Of a stretch of DNA of 64,000 bases, positions 26,130 to 35,929 are shown in pieces. A model generated the notes under the pieces. It saw nothing but the letters and a program-made list of their open reading frames with translations, did not search any database and was not told where the DNA came from. A program made the position numbers and the translations under genes. Source of the stretch: Methylobacillus methanolivorans (lineage in GTDB: Bacteria > Pseudomonadota > Gammaproteobacteria > Burkholderiales > Methylophilaceae); contig NZ_JBIWXY010000001.1 of assembly GCF_044751345.1 (NCBI RefSeq), forward strand, positions 1,922,001-1,986,000. Reading direction: 5' to 3'. Each line of letters opens with the position of its first letter. The first letter of the stretch is position 1.

Positions 26130-26762
26130 TTATAACCAGCCCTCCTCCGTCATGACTTCCTGGATCAGCGGCACCAACGCCTGAGGTAATTTCACCTGGG
26201 TCAGCAAGGCTTGGTGTCCGGCTTTGGATACCTTGCGCAGGGTCTTACGTAAAATATCCTTCCATTTCGGCACATCGTACTCCGGGTGCTGGGCGACGAA
26301 TTCCTCAAGGTAATACTCGACAAATACCATCACGATCACATCTTCCAGCACCTGCATCTCGGCATCCGCCAGCGGCGCATCCTTGCTCACCAGCCTGGTA
26401 ACACGTGCGATCGCCTCTGCGTCATATCCCGCCTGCTGCATGATCTCACTTGCCACTTCGGCATGATATTCCTTGAGCTTGCGCCGCCATTGGTGATAGC
26501 CAGGCTTGGTCATCGGGTAAGCATCGCGTGGCAAGGTCCAGCGCTCAATGTGCTGACAACGGGCTGCCAAGTGCAGTGTTTCGGGCGCATCGGGCTGGTA
26601 GCGTTGCAGCATCTCCGTCATGCGCTGGGCATAGGCCAGCTCCTTCGGCGTTGCGACACCATCAACCAAGGTCTGGTTTGGGTCGCGGGCATTGCGTGCA
26701 TCAAATGTGGTGATCGCCTGGGTGAAGCGTGACCCGAATGCTGGTGGAGAAAAATGCTGCAT
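26130..26762 (-). CDS. DUF4202 family protein
   Basis: A 210-residue protein recognised as DUF4202 from FDARNARDPN, ELAYAQRMTEMLQRYQPDAPE, AARCQHIERWTLPRDAYPMTKPGYHQWRR (split) and LVSKDAPLADAEMQVLEDVIVMVFVEYYLEEF. It has conserved His, Cys and Asp in the HL-AARCQHIERW part that suggest an HD-like hydrolase fold, but no activity is established. It converges on cobU, with 23 bases between the stops. Confidence 0.85.
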   Translation of the reverse strand: MQHFSPPAFGSRFTQAITTFDARNARDPNQTLVDGVATPKELAYAQRMTEMLQRYQPDAPETLHLAARCQHIERWTLPRDAYPMTKPGYHQWRRKLKEYHAEVASEIMQQAGYDAEAIARVTRLVSKDAPLADAEMQVLEDVIVMVFVEYYLEEFVAQHPEYDVPKWKDILRKTLRKVSKAGHQALLTQVKLPQALVPLIQEVMTEEGWL

Positions 26763-26877
26763 GACATACCCTTGTTGATGAACCAGGCCTTATTTTACGT
26801 GAAAGCAGCGCACACTCGTTTCACCATGCTAGAAAACATGATCTAATCGCGGGCATTCAACCTCAAGGCATGACCCC

Positions 26878-27090
26878 ATGGAATTCACCCTGCGTGACGA
26901 CTATATCGAACTGTGCAACCTGCTCAAACTCACTGGCATCGCTGATTCTGGTGGTCGAGGCAAAACCATGGTGGCGGAGGGCCTAGTCACTGTCGATGGT
27001 CAGCCAGAACAACGCAAAACCGCCAAAATCCGCGCTGGCCAAGTGGTGGAGTGCATGGGTCAGACCATCACCGTGCTGCCTCAAGCATAA
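26878..27090 (+). CDS. Small S4-domain RNA-binding protein (YbcJ-like)
   Basis: A 70-residue protein consisting of one S4 domain: YIELCNLLKLTGIADSGGRG, KTMVAEGLVTVDGQPEQRKTAK and IRAGQVVE. It matches the YbcJ/RlbA-type stand-alone S4 proteins in length and layout. RNA binding is the expected activity; target unknown. It starts at an ATG preceded by AAGG, 115 bases from the divergent DUF4202 gene. Confidence 0.9.
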   Translation: MEFTLRDDYIELCNLLKLTGIADSGGRGKTMVAEGLVTVDGQPEQRKTAKIRAGQVVECMGQTITVLPQA

Positions 27091-27151
27091 AGCAGCAACC
27101 CTATGATTTTCATTGACCTTTCCACCTCCCGCCCGTAGAATCCGCCCCACT

Positions 27152-27335
27152 TACGGTTTTCCCCATCGTCAAGAGGGGGAAATTAATAGGGAATCCGGTG
27201 AAGACATCATGATCGTAATCCGGAACTGCCCCCGCAACTGTAATCGGTGAGTCTGTTTGCATTTCTTGCCACTGGATATTGATCCGGGAAGGCCGCAAAC
27301 AAGACGATGACCCGAGAGTCAGGAGACCTGCCGCA
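27152..27335 (+). promoter_or_regulatory. Second cobalamin riboswitch, before a siderophore-type receptor
   Basis: Segments in order: GGTTTTCCCC, AGGGAATCCGGTG, AATCCGGAACTG, the B12 box GCCCCCGCAACTGTAATCGG at 27229, CCACTGG, CCGGGAAGGCCGC, and AGTCAGGAGACCTGCC at the end. This is a textbook cobalamin aptamer. The 220-base leader after it, up to the receptor start, contains a hairpin TGAGGGC...GCCCTCA at about 27424-27445, without a strong T-run, so control may be at translation or by another stem. No gene lies in 27091-27558. Confidence 0.96.
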
Positions 27336-27558
27336 AGTCAGTCATGTTGTTCGAGCAAGGGCGGGGTGTCCTGAAATCGGCGAATGTTCACCACATTCAT
27401 TCGTACTCATTGATGTATGTATTTTGAGGGCTTTATCATTGCCCTCAAGTTGAGCTGCCATTGTGGCCGCTTTGCATGCATTGCCCCCTCTTGCCCCTAC
27501 CAGATGGCTGATTTCCACATGACGTCGTCATGCTGAACTATCACATTGGGAGCAAATA

Positions 27559-29649
27559 ATGAAAAATCGTCACTACATCCTGGCCAGCGCCTTGATGACC
27601 ATCTTCTCCAGCGGGGCGCTGGCGGAAGAAACCACGCTGGAAGAGGTTCAGGTCAAAACATCTCAAGACAAACCCGGCCTGAATCTGACAAAAAGAAACT
27701 CAACTGGTAGTCGTCTGGGACTCACTGCACAAGAAACACCAGCCAGCGTGGAATCTCTAGACACTGAGACAATCAAGAAGCGAGGTGATTTCAGCATCCG
27801 TGATGCTATTACACGCACTACAGGCCTCACCGATGTATCAACACCTGGCCGTGGCAATGCATTTTCCTCACGCGGATTTACTGATAACAGTTCTGTCGGT
27901 CAAGCCGAAGATGGTATACGTCTCATGACGATTGGCGGCACGCTTACCTACCCTTCTGACATTTGGGGTTACGAAAGTGTGGAAGTATTACGAGGCCCTG
28001 CTTCTGTGCTATACGGTGATGCCACCGCCGGTGGAATTATCAACAGTATTCGCAAACAACCCAAGCGTGAGGCTTCCGCAGAAGCACTGGTTGGTATCGG
28101 TACACGAGGTGAGTATCGTATTGGGATTGGCGGCACTGGCGCAGTCGGGGAAATCGGTGCCTTCCGCCTTGATGCATCAACGACTGGCGGTAATGGTTTT
28201 ATTGACCGCGGCGAGCATGACAGCAAGAAAATCATGACTGCCTTGCAACTCACACCAACCGACCACCTCAAGATTGGATTCACACTAGATCACTCTGACG
28301 AATCTCCCACTGCCAATTTTGGCTCACCATTGCGTAATGGCAAGCTGGTTTCTGCTTTCCGCAAAACCAACCTGAACATAGAAGATACGGTAATGGATTT
28401 TCGTGATACTCGCTTCAAGGCAAAGGTGGAGTGGGATATTTCCTCAACCCTATCTCTACGCAACGTAAGCTATTGGTTCAAGACAGATCGTGATTGGGTG
28501 ACAGCTGAGCGTTATAGACTACTCAACCCGGCAAGCAATATTGTCACTCGTGATAACTTCTACGATATTACCCATGATGCCCGTCAATCAGGAAACCGAT
28601 TAGAGCTTGTATCTTCTGCAGAACTGTTTGGACATAGTAATCGCTGGAACATGGGCTGGGAAATCTCTCGCACAGACCTGGATTATTATATTTCCGGCAC
28701 AAGCCCAACGGATACATTACCAGTGAATGCCGGTTTTACAGGCTTCTTCCCAAGCTCGCTCAATGCAAGCCGTACTTACAGTTCCAAAGCCAATCAAAAT
28801 GCTTTCTTCGCTGAAAATGCATGGGATGCTACAGACAAACTTAAGTTACTGATTGGTTTGCGTAAGGAGTTTATCGATATTTCCGTTGACCCAACGAATG
28901 CCGCTAACTTCTCCAGAGATTACGCAGCACTAACATGGCGATTAGGCGCAGTATTCCAAGCAACTGAACATGCCTCGGTCTATGCACAAACTAGCCGTGG
29001 CACCGACCCTGTCAGGCACCTAATCAGCATGAATCTGGCAAATCGATTGTTCAGCCTGACCAAGGCACGTCAAACAGAAATTGGCTGGAAATATCTATTG
29101 CCAGAAGCCAAGGGTGAGATGACATTGGCAGCGTTTCATATCGTTAAAGATGACATTATCACGCGTAATCAAGATAACCCCTTGAATCCCGCACAAGGAG
29201 GCTCGCAATCATCACGCGGCATTGAGTTCTCAACCACCGTTCTGCCTACGAAGGCTTGGCGCCTAGATTTCAATGCTACACTGCTCAATGCACGTTTTGA
29301 TGAGCTGAAAGAAGGAGATACTGCAATCTCTAGAGCTGGGAACACTCCTGAAAACGTACCAGAAAAAGTCGCAAATGCCTGGGTGTATTACACACAGCCA
29401 ACATGGGAGGCTGGAGTGGGTGCTCGTTATGTCGGCAAACGTTACGTCAACAATGCCAATAGCAATAGTCTGGATGCTTATACCGTGTTTGATGCCAGTG
29501 CTGCATGGCATGTCAACCCTCGTATGACCTTGCGCGCCAATTTACGCAACATTACTGACAAACTATATGGCATTCGAGCCACATATACCGACCAAGCCAT
29601 CGTAGGCACACCCCGCCAGCTCGAGCTAACTGCCGAGTTCCGCTACTAA
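27559..29649 (+). CDS. TonB-dependent receptor under B12 riboswitch
   Basis: A 696-residue outer-membrane receptor. Signal peptide to about SGALA; plug domain with RLGLTAQETPASVESLD, RDAITRTTGLTDVSTPGRGNAFSSRGF (split) and YESVEVLRGPASVLYGDATAGGIIN; barrel ending in a terminal aromatic (EFRY). The plug resembles siderophore receptors (FhuE/FpvA-like) rather than BtuB, and there is no STN signalling domain. Control by a B12 riboswitch points instead to a corrinoid or cobalt ligand. GGGAG precedes the ATG. GC is slightly lower than in neighbouring genes. It is followed by the PepSY protein 18 bases later. Confidence 0.9.
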   Translation: MKNRHYILASALMTIFSSGALAEETTLEEVQVKTSQDKPGLNLTKRNSTGSRLGLTAQETPASVESLDTETIKKRGDFSIRDAITRTTGLTDVSTPGRGNAFSSRGFTDNSSVGQAEDGIRLMTIGGTLTYPSDIWGYESVEVLRGPASVLYGDATAGGIINSIRKQPKREASAEALVGIGTRGEYRIGIGGTGAVGEIGAFRLDASTTGGNGFIDRGEHDSKKIMTALQLTPTDHLKIGFTLDHSDESPTANFGSPLRNGKLVSAFRKTNLNIEDTVMDFRDTRFKAKVEWDISSTLSLRNVSYWFKTDRDWVTAERYRLLNPASNIVTRDNFYDITHDARQSGNRLELVSSAELFGHSNRWNMGWEISRTDLDYYISGTSPTDTLPVNAGFTGFFPSSLNASRTYSSKANQNAFFAENAWDATDKLKLLIGLRKEFIDISVDPTNAANFSRDYAALTWRLGAVFQATEHASVYAQTSRGTDPVRHLISMNLANRLFSLTKARQTEIGWKYLLPEAKGEMTLAAFHIVKDDIITRNQDNPLNPAQGGSQSSRGIEFSTTVLPTKAWRLDFNATLLNARFDELKEGDTAISRAGNTPENVPEKVANAWVYYTQPTWEAGVGARYVGKRYVNNANSNSLDAYTVFDASAAWHVNPRMTLRANLRNITDKLYGIRATYTDQAIVGTPRQLELTAEFRY

Positions 29650-29667
29650 GCTCCGGAGCACAGCACC

Positions 29668-31098
29668 ATGAAGCTCTTTTCCATGCGTAATCTCCACCTC
29701 TGGCATCGCTGGCTGGGGATAGCGCTTGGGGTGCTGGTGTTGCTCTGGTTTATTTCCGGGGTGGTTATGCTGTTTGTGGCCTACCCCAAACTCACGCAGG
29801 AAGAACGCATACCTCGTCTGGAAACAGTGGCACCCGAGCAAGTAAACATCACGCCGCATCAGGTCGCGATGATGCTTGGAAGGGAGCCGGACAAACTCCG
29901 GCTGACGATGCACCAGGGAAGGCCGATTTATCATGCTTTGTATGAAGATCATTGGCAGTCTATCTGGGCCGATCATGGCGAATCACTGCATGTAACGCCA
30001 GACACCATTCGCGCATCTGCGCAGACTTTCTTGCCTGGCTTATCGATCAACAATATCGAGTTAATCGAGCGCGATCAATGGTCAATCTCGTCCTCACTTC
30101 ATCCGCATCGGCCTTTGCATCGCGTGAGTTTCAGTAACGGGGACGTGTTGTATTTATCCAGCCGCACGGCTGAAGTCGTGCTGGATACCTCACGTAGCGA
30201 ACGTGCCTGGAACTGGCTGGGCTCCATCATCCATTGGATTTATTTCACGCCGTTGCGTTTTGATCATCACGAAGCCTGGCGTCAAATCGTCATGTGGCTG
30301 TCCTTCCCCGCCACGGCCATGAGTCTGATGGGCATCTGGCTGGGCATAGACCGCTTGCGCCTGCGTCGCCGCTACAAGGGTGGCCGTATGACGCCCTATC
30401 GCGGCTGGGCCAAATGGCACCATGTTTCTGGCCTGCTCGCAGGTGTGTTATGCCTGACCTGGCTGTTCAGTGGCTGGCTGTCGATGAAGCCGTTCGATAT
30501 GTTTTCCGGCAGGAAGCTCAGTACAGAAGAATCACAGCATTGGGCAGGCAAGCCTGGCTACGGGCCATTGCCAACCTTGCCAGCGCAGATAGATTCCCCA
30601 GAAAAAATTGGCGAGATTGAATGGATATATTTTGCCGGGAAACCTCTTTTGCTCGGCCTTGCGCAGCATCGCACCTTGATGTTCAATGCACACACTGGTA
30701 CTCGCCTGGCTCCACTGACCACCACAGCACTTGCAACCCAGGCAGCAGGGCTGCTCCCCGAGGCTCAAGTTAAAACAGCCACGCTGCTCACGCATGGCGA
30801 CCGGTATTACTACGGCAAACGGCTGGAAGCTGTGTCCCTGGTCATCCGCATCGACCTGGATGATGCTTCTGCCACCAGCTATTACGTTGACCTAGCCACC
30901 ACGCGCATCGTGGCATCACAGGACAATAGCAGCCGCACCTACCGCTGGCTGTTTGCAGCGCTACACCGTCTTGATTTCGCGCCGCTAGATAATGCAGAAA
31001 TCCCGCGCTGGATTGTCGTGATCCTGTTCTCGATTGGGGGAGTCATCCTCACCGCCGCAGGCATGGTGATGGGCTGGCGCAGGCTTACTCGCGTCTAG
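29668..31098 (+). CDS. PepSY-associated membrane protein (PiuB-like)
   Basis: A 476-residue inner-membrane protein with four helices: WHRWLGIALGVLVLLWFISGV near the N-terminus, WLSFPATAMSLMGIWLGID, HHVSGLLAGVLCLTWLFSGW, and WIVVILFSIGGVILTAAGMVMG at the C-terminus (each within 20 residues where quoted in part). Two PepSY-like periplasmic regions lie between, and conserved His residues border the helices, as in b-type-heme-bearing PiuB/FecR-like reductases. Such proteins accompany siderophore receptors and may reduce ferric complexes. Being under a B12 riboswitch suggests a periplasmic reductase for corrinoids. It ends 14 bases inside the convergent next gene. Confidence 0.85.
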   Translation: MKLFSMRNLHLWHRWLGIALGVLVLLWFISGVVMLFVAYPKLTQEERIPRLETVAPEQVNITPHQVAMMLGREPDKLRLTMHQGRPIYHALYEDHWQSIWADHGESLHVTPDTIRASAQTFLPGLSINNIELIERDQWSISSSLHPHRPLHRVSFSNGDVLYLSSRTAEVVLDTSRSERAWNWLGSIIHWIYFTPLRFDHHEAWRQIVMWLSFPATAMSLMGIWLGIDRLRLRRRYKGGRMTPYRGWAKWHHVSGLLAGVLCLTWLFSGWLSMKPFDMFSGRKLSTEESQHWAGKPGYGPLPTLPAQIDSPEKIGEIEWIYFAGKPLLLGLAQHRTLMFNAHTGTRLAPLTTTALATQAAGLLPEAQVKTATLLTHGDRYYYGKRLEAVSLVIRIDLDDASATSYYVDLATTRIVASQDNSSRTYRWLFAALHRLDFAPLDNAEIPRWIVVILFSIGGVILTAAGMVMGWRRLTRV

Positions 31099-31699
31099 CC
31101 GCGATGTTGCTGCAATCCCCCACGATCAACGGAGCATTGCCAGAGCCTGGCCGGAGCATCACACCACTACTCACGCCATTGGACGCAACACAGGACTGAA
31201 ACCCCACGCGCGTGCTACGCGGCGTGGCAGTGCTGACCAATACCTCGCGCTGCTCCTCGCTCAATGCCAGCGGCCCACGTTCGGACAAGAGCTTGCCGAA
31301 GGATGGGTAAACCCCATGCGCCTGGTGAAACATTTCCAGTTTGGCCTGCAACTCCTCCGCAATACGATCAGTATCCACATGGCCAGCCGCACGTTCCGCC
31401 TGTTGCTGTTGCAGGGTTAATGCTTCCAGCGCATCCTCCTGCTGGCGCTGCTCAACCACCGCCTTGGAGACAGCAAAGATGCTGACCAGGAAAAATAACA
31501 ACAGGATAGTGTAGATCGCATTGATGATGATCGCCAGGATTGCAAACAAATTGCTTTGCCCAGCGGCCCGTGACTTGAACAACGCAAAGACACCAACCAC
31601 CACGCCCAGCAACGGCACGCAGAAAACAGAAAGTAATAAAGCAATGATGCCTAGCTTTTTTCCTGCATTTTCACTACTTTCGACCACATTACTCATCAT
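31085..31699 (-). CDS. Membrane protein with DUF4190-like N-terminus and pilin-like C-terminal part
   Basis: A 204-residue protein of uncertain function. Two hydrophobic helices near the N-terminus (LGIIALLLSVFCVPLLGVVVG and AILAIIINAIYTILLLFFLV, each quoted in part) resemble the DUF4190 layout. A coiled segment QQQQAERAAGHVDTDRIAEEL follows, then a region with YPSFGKLLSERGPLALSEEQ and a final pair of cysteines, which recalls the pilin-like ends of some competence proteins. It overlaps the end of the PepSY gene in the opposite direction by 14 bases. Confidence 0.6.
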   Translation of the reverse strand: MMSNVVESSENAGKKLGIIALLLSVFCVPLLGVVVGVFALFKSRAAGQSNLFAILAIIINAIYTILLLFFLVSIFAVSKAVVEQRQQEDALEALTLQQQQAERAAGHVDTDRIAEELQAKLEMFHQAHGVYPSFGKLLSERGPLALSEEQREVLVSTATPRSTRVGFQSCVASNGVSSGVMLRPGSGNAPLIVGDCSNIAARRE

Positions 31700-31761
31700 G
31701 TCACCACATCTCTATCGGTATTAGACTGCCAGGATAGAATTATAGCCTGCTTGAGAAGCAC

Positions 31762-31789
31762 AAAAAAAAGCACTCTCGAAAGAGTGCTT
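31762..31789 (-). terminator. Terminator after the first fecA-like gene
   Basis: A 9-bp stem AAGCACTCT / AGAGTGCTT with a four-base loop. On the minus strand it is followed by eight T, so it ends the transcript of the receptor gene that stops at 31810. Confidence 0.9.
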
Positions 31790-31809
31790 GTACATGCCAT
31801 CAGCAATAG

Positions 31810-34305
31810 CTAGAACTGATAACGCAATGTCAGCATTGCATTACGCGGTGCTCCATAGAACACAGTATTGTAATTGCCAATACCGCTGTAGTAATGCTTG
31901 TCGAAAAGGTTGTTCACCTGCAGCAGCATTCTCAATTTAGGGTTGATGTCATACGTGGCATTAACACCCACCACTGCATAGGCATCCTGCTCAAACTTCC
32001 AAGTGGCATTATTCACAGCAAAGTTGAAGTAAGTACCATTCTGCCAATTGAGGTTGCCTCCCACCGACAGTTTATTAAGCATACCTGCGAAACGATAGTG
32101 AGTAGCCAGCTTGAACAGACTGAGCGGCTGGTTAGTACTCACACGCTCGTCATTGGCATCGACGGAATGACGATACGTATAGCCTGCCAGCACTTGCCAA
32201 CGCGGAAGAACCTCACCAGACATTTCCAACTCTATACCTCTGGTTTCAACACCCTTGGCCGCAATCATCGCTGAACCACCAGTAGGTGTTGCCGCACCAC
32301 TAGGATCCAGAATGGCAAAGTTATCCTGTTTTATCTGAAAATAGGCAATGCTGGCATTCAGCTTGCCATCGAAATATTCTCCCTTGCCGCCTATTTCATA
32401 GCTTTTACCGGTCAATGGGTCAAGCTGCTGACCTGCGGCGTTGAAATTGTAAGCCTGTGGTTTAAAGATGTCGGTGTAGCTGAAATACACAGAATGATAT
32501 GAATCAACATCCAAGGTCACACCCGCGTAAGGCGTGACCTCACCACTGACCTTGGTATCATATAGCGCTGTTCTAGGTAGTGCATTGCTACTCTGCAAAG
32601 ACCATTCATAATTGGTTACGCGCGCACCGACAATCATAGAAAGATAGTCAGTAGGTTTTAGTGCCGTAGCTGCATAAAATACAGTCTGTTTCACATCCAC
32701 ATCATGGGTAAGCCACCAATCAAACCGACTTGGTTTGGTAGCATTATTATTCCAATTGAAGACATCACTGACCGTGCTATCCGTATCCCCATCATAACGG
32801 CGTGACCTGGACTCAGTTTTGGCAAAGTTGTAGCCGAATACCAATTCATGGCTGCGACCAAACAAAGAATATTCACCCTTAGCCATCAGGTCTATGCCGT
32901 TTTCTTTGGTATCAGTATTAAATCTAGCTGCACCCCCAACGTAGAAACCATGTGGAGCACTGTGATCAACCACGTTAATCAACCCTGTCGAGGAAGGACT
33001 TGCCATTCCTGAAATGAGCTCTTTGGAAGTATAGTCTCGATGGCTCACGGTTGCTTTGACTACCCAATCATTGTCAAAACGGTGCTCTAGATCGGTAAAT
33101 ATTCTTTGGGTTTTTTGATCACGATACGCCCACTTATCTGCTGGATTGGTATCGCGCTTGAATTTAGCAATCGAACCATCAGTGAAGAAGGTGGGCAAAT
33201 GTGAGTTGGTAGTCGCATCGTTATTGTTCTGCTGGTAGTCTATCCCGAGTGAGGCCTTGGTGTTATCAGTCAGGTCAGCCTCTAGGATGCCATAGAAAAT
33301 ATTCTGCTCGCTACGCGCATAATCCATGAAGCTGCCTTGATCCTGCAACACAGAGACTACTCTGCCCCTGATACGGCCATCCTCAATTAATGCTCCAGAC
33401 AAATCCAGTTCAGCACGATAGTTATCCCACGAACCAGCCCCGAGCATGAGATGCCCTTGGAACTCAGCCGTTGGACGTTTACGAACAAAATTAATTACAC
33501 CCGAGGGGTAGCCCGCACCATTTAATAATCCAGTTGCCCCTTTGAGCACTTCGACACGGTCATAGATTGCAGCATTCGTGATACTGTAGTTATCACGAAC
33601 ATTGCCCCCATCACTGGATAAGCTGGGCACCCCATCAAACTGGAAATTCTGTACCTGGAACCCACGTACGTAAAAACTATAACCCTCGGTATTCTCACGA
33701 TTCACAGTAATGCCAGGTGTCTGCTGCAATACATCCGCAATACTGGTCAGGCCTTGATCATCCATTTGCTGACGCGTAATGATACTCACCGACTGCGGCG
33801 TTTCTCGCAGAGAAAGATTGAAGCGTGTCGCGGTCGCTGATGATTTCACGGTATAGGAACCGGTTTCTTCGCTCATGACGTTTTTATCACTGGCAACAGA
33901 GACCTGCACTTCTGGCAATGTTGCCGCATCACTTGTCTTTTGGCTGGAAACTGTCTGGGTTTTTTGCAAGAGATAAACACCCGTAGTTGTGTTCACAACT
34001 TGCAAGCCAGTCCCAGTCAGAAGCGTATTAAAGCCCTGCTGCACACTATAAGAACCCCTCAGTCCTGTACTCGTTCTGCCATCTACCAGCGTTGGCGGCA
34101 ATGTAATACTCACCCCTGCAGCACCCGCAAAGTCACTTAGCACTTGCTCTAATGTGCCAGCCTTGATCTGGTAGTTACTCACTTGCTTTTGCTCTTCTGC
34201 AAATGCGGTGGAGGCAAAACCCAGAGTAGCACTAGTCATGGTAAAAATAAGAAACGCACCTTGGACTGCCTGACGCAGTAGGTGACGTTGATGTTGCGGA
34301 TACAT
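31810..34305 (-). CDS. FecA-type TonB receptor with signalling (STN) domain, module 1
   Basis: An 831-residue outer-membrane receptor. After the signal peptide (ending near TAFA) comes a secretin/TonB short N-terminal domain, YQIKAGTLEQVLSDFAGAAGVSI, about residues 45-120, that contacts a FecR-type anti-sigma factor. The plug has LRETPQSVSIITRQQMDDQGL and YDRVEVLKGATGLLNGAGYPSGVINF; the barrel ends RNAMLTLRYQF. It follows fecR and fecI on the same strand, so ligand binding should induce its own transcription. The ligand is probably a ferric siderophore; the plug signature RETPQSVSI is that of siderophore receptors. AAAGGGG precedes the ATG. Confidence 0.92.
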   Translation of the reverse strand: MYPQHQRHLLRQAVQGAFLIFTMTSATLGFASTAFAEEQKQVSNYQIKAGTLEQVLSDFAGAAGVSITLPPTLVDGRTSTGLRGSYSVQQGFNTLLTGTGLQVVNTTTGVYLLQKTQTVSSQKTSDAATLPEVQVSVASDKNVMSEETGSYTVKSSATATRFNLSLRETPQSVSIITRQQMDDQGLTSIADVLQQTPGITVNRENTEGYSFYVRGFQVQNFQFDGVPSLSSDGGNVRDNYSITNAAIYDRVEVLKGATGLLNGAGYPSGVINFVRKRPTAEFQGHLMLGAGSWDNYRAELDLSGALIEDGRIRGRVVSVLQDQGSFMDYARSEQNIFYGILEADLTDNTKASLGIDYQQNNNDATTNSHLPTFFTDGSIAKFKRDTNPADKWAYRDQKTQRIFTDLEHRFDNDWVVKATVSHRDYTSKELISGMASPSSTGLINVVDHSAPHGFYVGGAARFNTDTKENGIDLMAKGEYSLFGRSHELVFGYNFAKTESRSRRYDGDTDSTVSDVFNWNNNATKPSRFDWWLTHDVDVKQTVFYAATALKPTDYLSMIVGARVTNYEWSLQSSNALPRTALYDTKVSGEVTPYAGVTLDVDSYHSVYFSYTDIFKPQAYNFNAAGQQLDPLTGKSYEIGGKGEYFDGKLNASIAYFQIKQDNFAILDPSGAATPTGGSAMIAAKGVETRGIELEMSGEVLPRWQVLAGYTYRHSVDANDERVSTNQPLSLFKLATHYRFAGMLNKLSVGGNLNWQNGTYFNFAVNNATWKFEQDAYAVVGVNATYDINPKLRMLLQVNNLFDKHYYSGIGNYNTVFYGAPRNAMLTLRYQF

Positions 34306-34410
34306 GAATTCCCCTTTAGTGAATAAGAATTGCTTTCAATTCACTTCACACGCCAAATCAATAAAGGGGACACCACTTGAAAAAATTTCCAGCTATCTTG
34401 TCTTGAAATG

Positions 34411-35391
34411 CTAAATCCCTGCATTAGCTGCGTTGACACTAATCCAATAACGCGTGAGATAGCTGACTTTCACAGGCACCATCATAGGCAGGCTGGCAAA
34501 TACCTGATCAGTATCCGCAATCTGAAACGCACCAGAAATCCGGATATCTGCCACTTCAGTTGAGCAGCGCACCACGCCGTGTCGATAACGTGCAAGTTCG
34601 GAAGCGAAATCCACAAGACGCATTTCGCGCACATGCAGAACACCTCGTGTCCAGCTATCTGCATGATCTGCCAAAGCAACAGGCGGCATGATGACATGGT
34701 CATTAAAACGTGTTTGCCTACCTGCCTCTATAACCTGTTGATGGCCTTCACGCGTGGTAATTGCTACCGCACCCTCCAATACAGAAAGCCGAATATCATC
34801 CGCAGACTGCCGCACAATGAAACGAGTACCCAAAGGCTGCAATTGCCCATACCTTGTTGCTATCACCAATGGGCGATATGCTGCATGACCAGCTGATCCA
34901 GCTTTACCTGTCTGGATCAATACCTCTCCCATTTCCAGCTCAATCAACCGCTGCTGAGCATTAATAGCAGTATTGATGCCAGTGGAGGTATTGAGGTGCA
35001 CCAAAGTGCCATCGGCAAGGTGGATTTGCCTAAGTTCCCCAGTACGCGTGCTGTATTGCGCCAAGCGTAGCCGCACTGGCTCGCTACGCGAGCCTTGCCA
35101 AGCAGCCCCTCCTGCCACTACCAGCAACGCCATTGCCTTGATCGCATTGCGGCGGCTTTCAACATGGCTGCGCTGCAAGGTGGCATGCGCCAGCTTACCG
35201 GGCACACCGCCCAGCATGCCACTCACCTGCTGCGCTCGCTGCCAGGCCGTTTCGTGCATAGGGTCGGCTGCACGCCAGGCAGCACAAGCACGTTGATCAG
35301 CTTCAGAGGCTTCCGCCTCCTGCAAACGGAAAAACCATTCCGCTGCTTGCAAGGCTATGGCTTTATCCATCGCCTCATCCATATGTTTCAT
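34411..35391 (-). CDS. FecR-type anti-sigma / sigma regulator, module 1
   Basis: A 326-residue FecR protein. The N-terminal cytoplasmic part has EAAEWFFRLQEAEASEADQRACAAWRAADPMHETAW (split here), the DUF4880 signature; a membrane helix lies near AMALLVVAGGAAWQG; the periplasmic FecR domain has LADGTLVHLNTSTGINTAI and VLEGAVAITTREG; the C-terminal STN-like region ends the protein. The ATG at 35391 overlaps the fecI stop as ATGA, so it is preferred over 35409. It passes the signal from the receptor to the sigma factor. Confidence 0.9.
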   Translation of the reverse strand: MKHMDEAMDKAIALQAAEWFFRLQEAEASEADQRACAAWRAADPMHETAWQRAQQVSGMLGGVPGKLAHATLQRSHVESRRNAIKAMALLVVAGGAAWQGSRSEPVRLRLAQYSTRTGELRQIHLADGTLVHLNTSTGINTAINAQQRLIELEMGEVLIQTGKAGSAGHAAYRPLVIATRYGQLQPLGTRFIVRQSADDIRLSVLEGAVAITTREGHQQVIEAGRQTRFNDHVIMPPVALADHADSWTRGVLHVREMRLVDFASELARYRHGVVRCSTEVADIRISGAFQIADTDQVFASLPMMVPVKVSYLTRYWISVNAANAGI

Positions 35392-35915
35392 GGTGCCAGC
35401 AGAATGCATTGCGCCATGGCCTGCACCATATAGCGCTTAATGGTGCGCTCGCTGGTGTCCAACTGTGCGGCAATCTGCGCATAGGTCATGCCCTCAAGCT
35501 GGGCAAGCAGAAAAGCCGCCCGCACTTTTCTTGGCAAGCCATCCAGCATATTGTCGATCTGTTGCAGGGTTTCCAGGATCACAAGCTGGTGCTCGGCAGA
35601 AGGCACCGCCAGCTCCGGCATGAGTGCGAGGGAGTCAAGATAAGCTTGCTCCAATGCCCGCCGACGATACAGATTCGCCATTAGGCGCTTGGCCACCACA
35701 GTGAGATAAGCACGCGGCTCCTGTAACGCCCACCCCGCCTGCTTCTCGGCGATATGCTCCGGCGCCGTCAAAATGCGCATAAACGTATCTTGCGCCACAT
35801 CGGCAGCATCTGCACCATCACCCAGTTTGCGCCGCAACCAATCCTGCAACCAGCCATGATGCAAGGAGTAAAGCGAACTGATGGCTTGTTGAACCGTGGA
35901 GCTATCGGGTGGCAT
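35388..35915 (-). CDS. ECF sigma factor, FecI-like, module 1
   Basis: A 175-residue ECF sigma factor. Region 2 has LRRKLGDGADAADVAQDTFMRIL (the DAxDxxQDxF core) and region 4 has LPRKVRAAFLLAQLEGMTYAQIAAQLDTSERTIKRYM (split), giving a helix-turn-helix for the -35 element. It should direct transcription of the receptor gene downstream. A Fur-box-like sequence lies just upstream of its start, so it is expected to be made only in iron shortage. Coupled to fecR. Confidence 0.93.
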   Translation of the reverse strand: MPPDSSTVQQAISSLYSLHHGWLQDWLRRKLGDGADAADVAQDTFMRILTAPEHIAEKQAGWALQEPRAYLTVVAKRLMANLYRRRALEQAYLDSLALMPELAVPSAEHQLVILETLQQIDNMLDGLPRKVRAAFLLAQLEGMTYAQIAAQLDTSERTIKRYMVQAMAQCILLAP

Positions 35916-35929
35916 GGAATGCTTATCAC

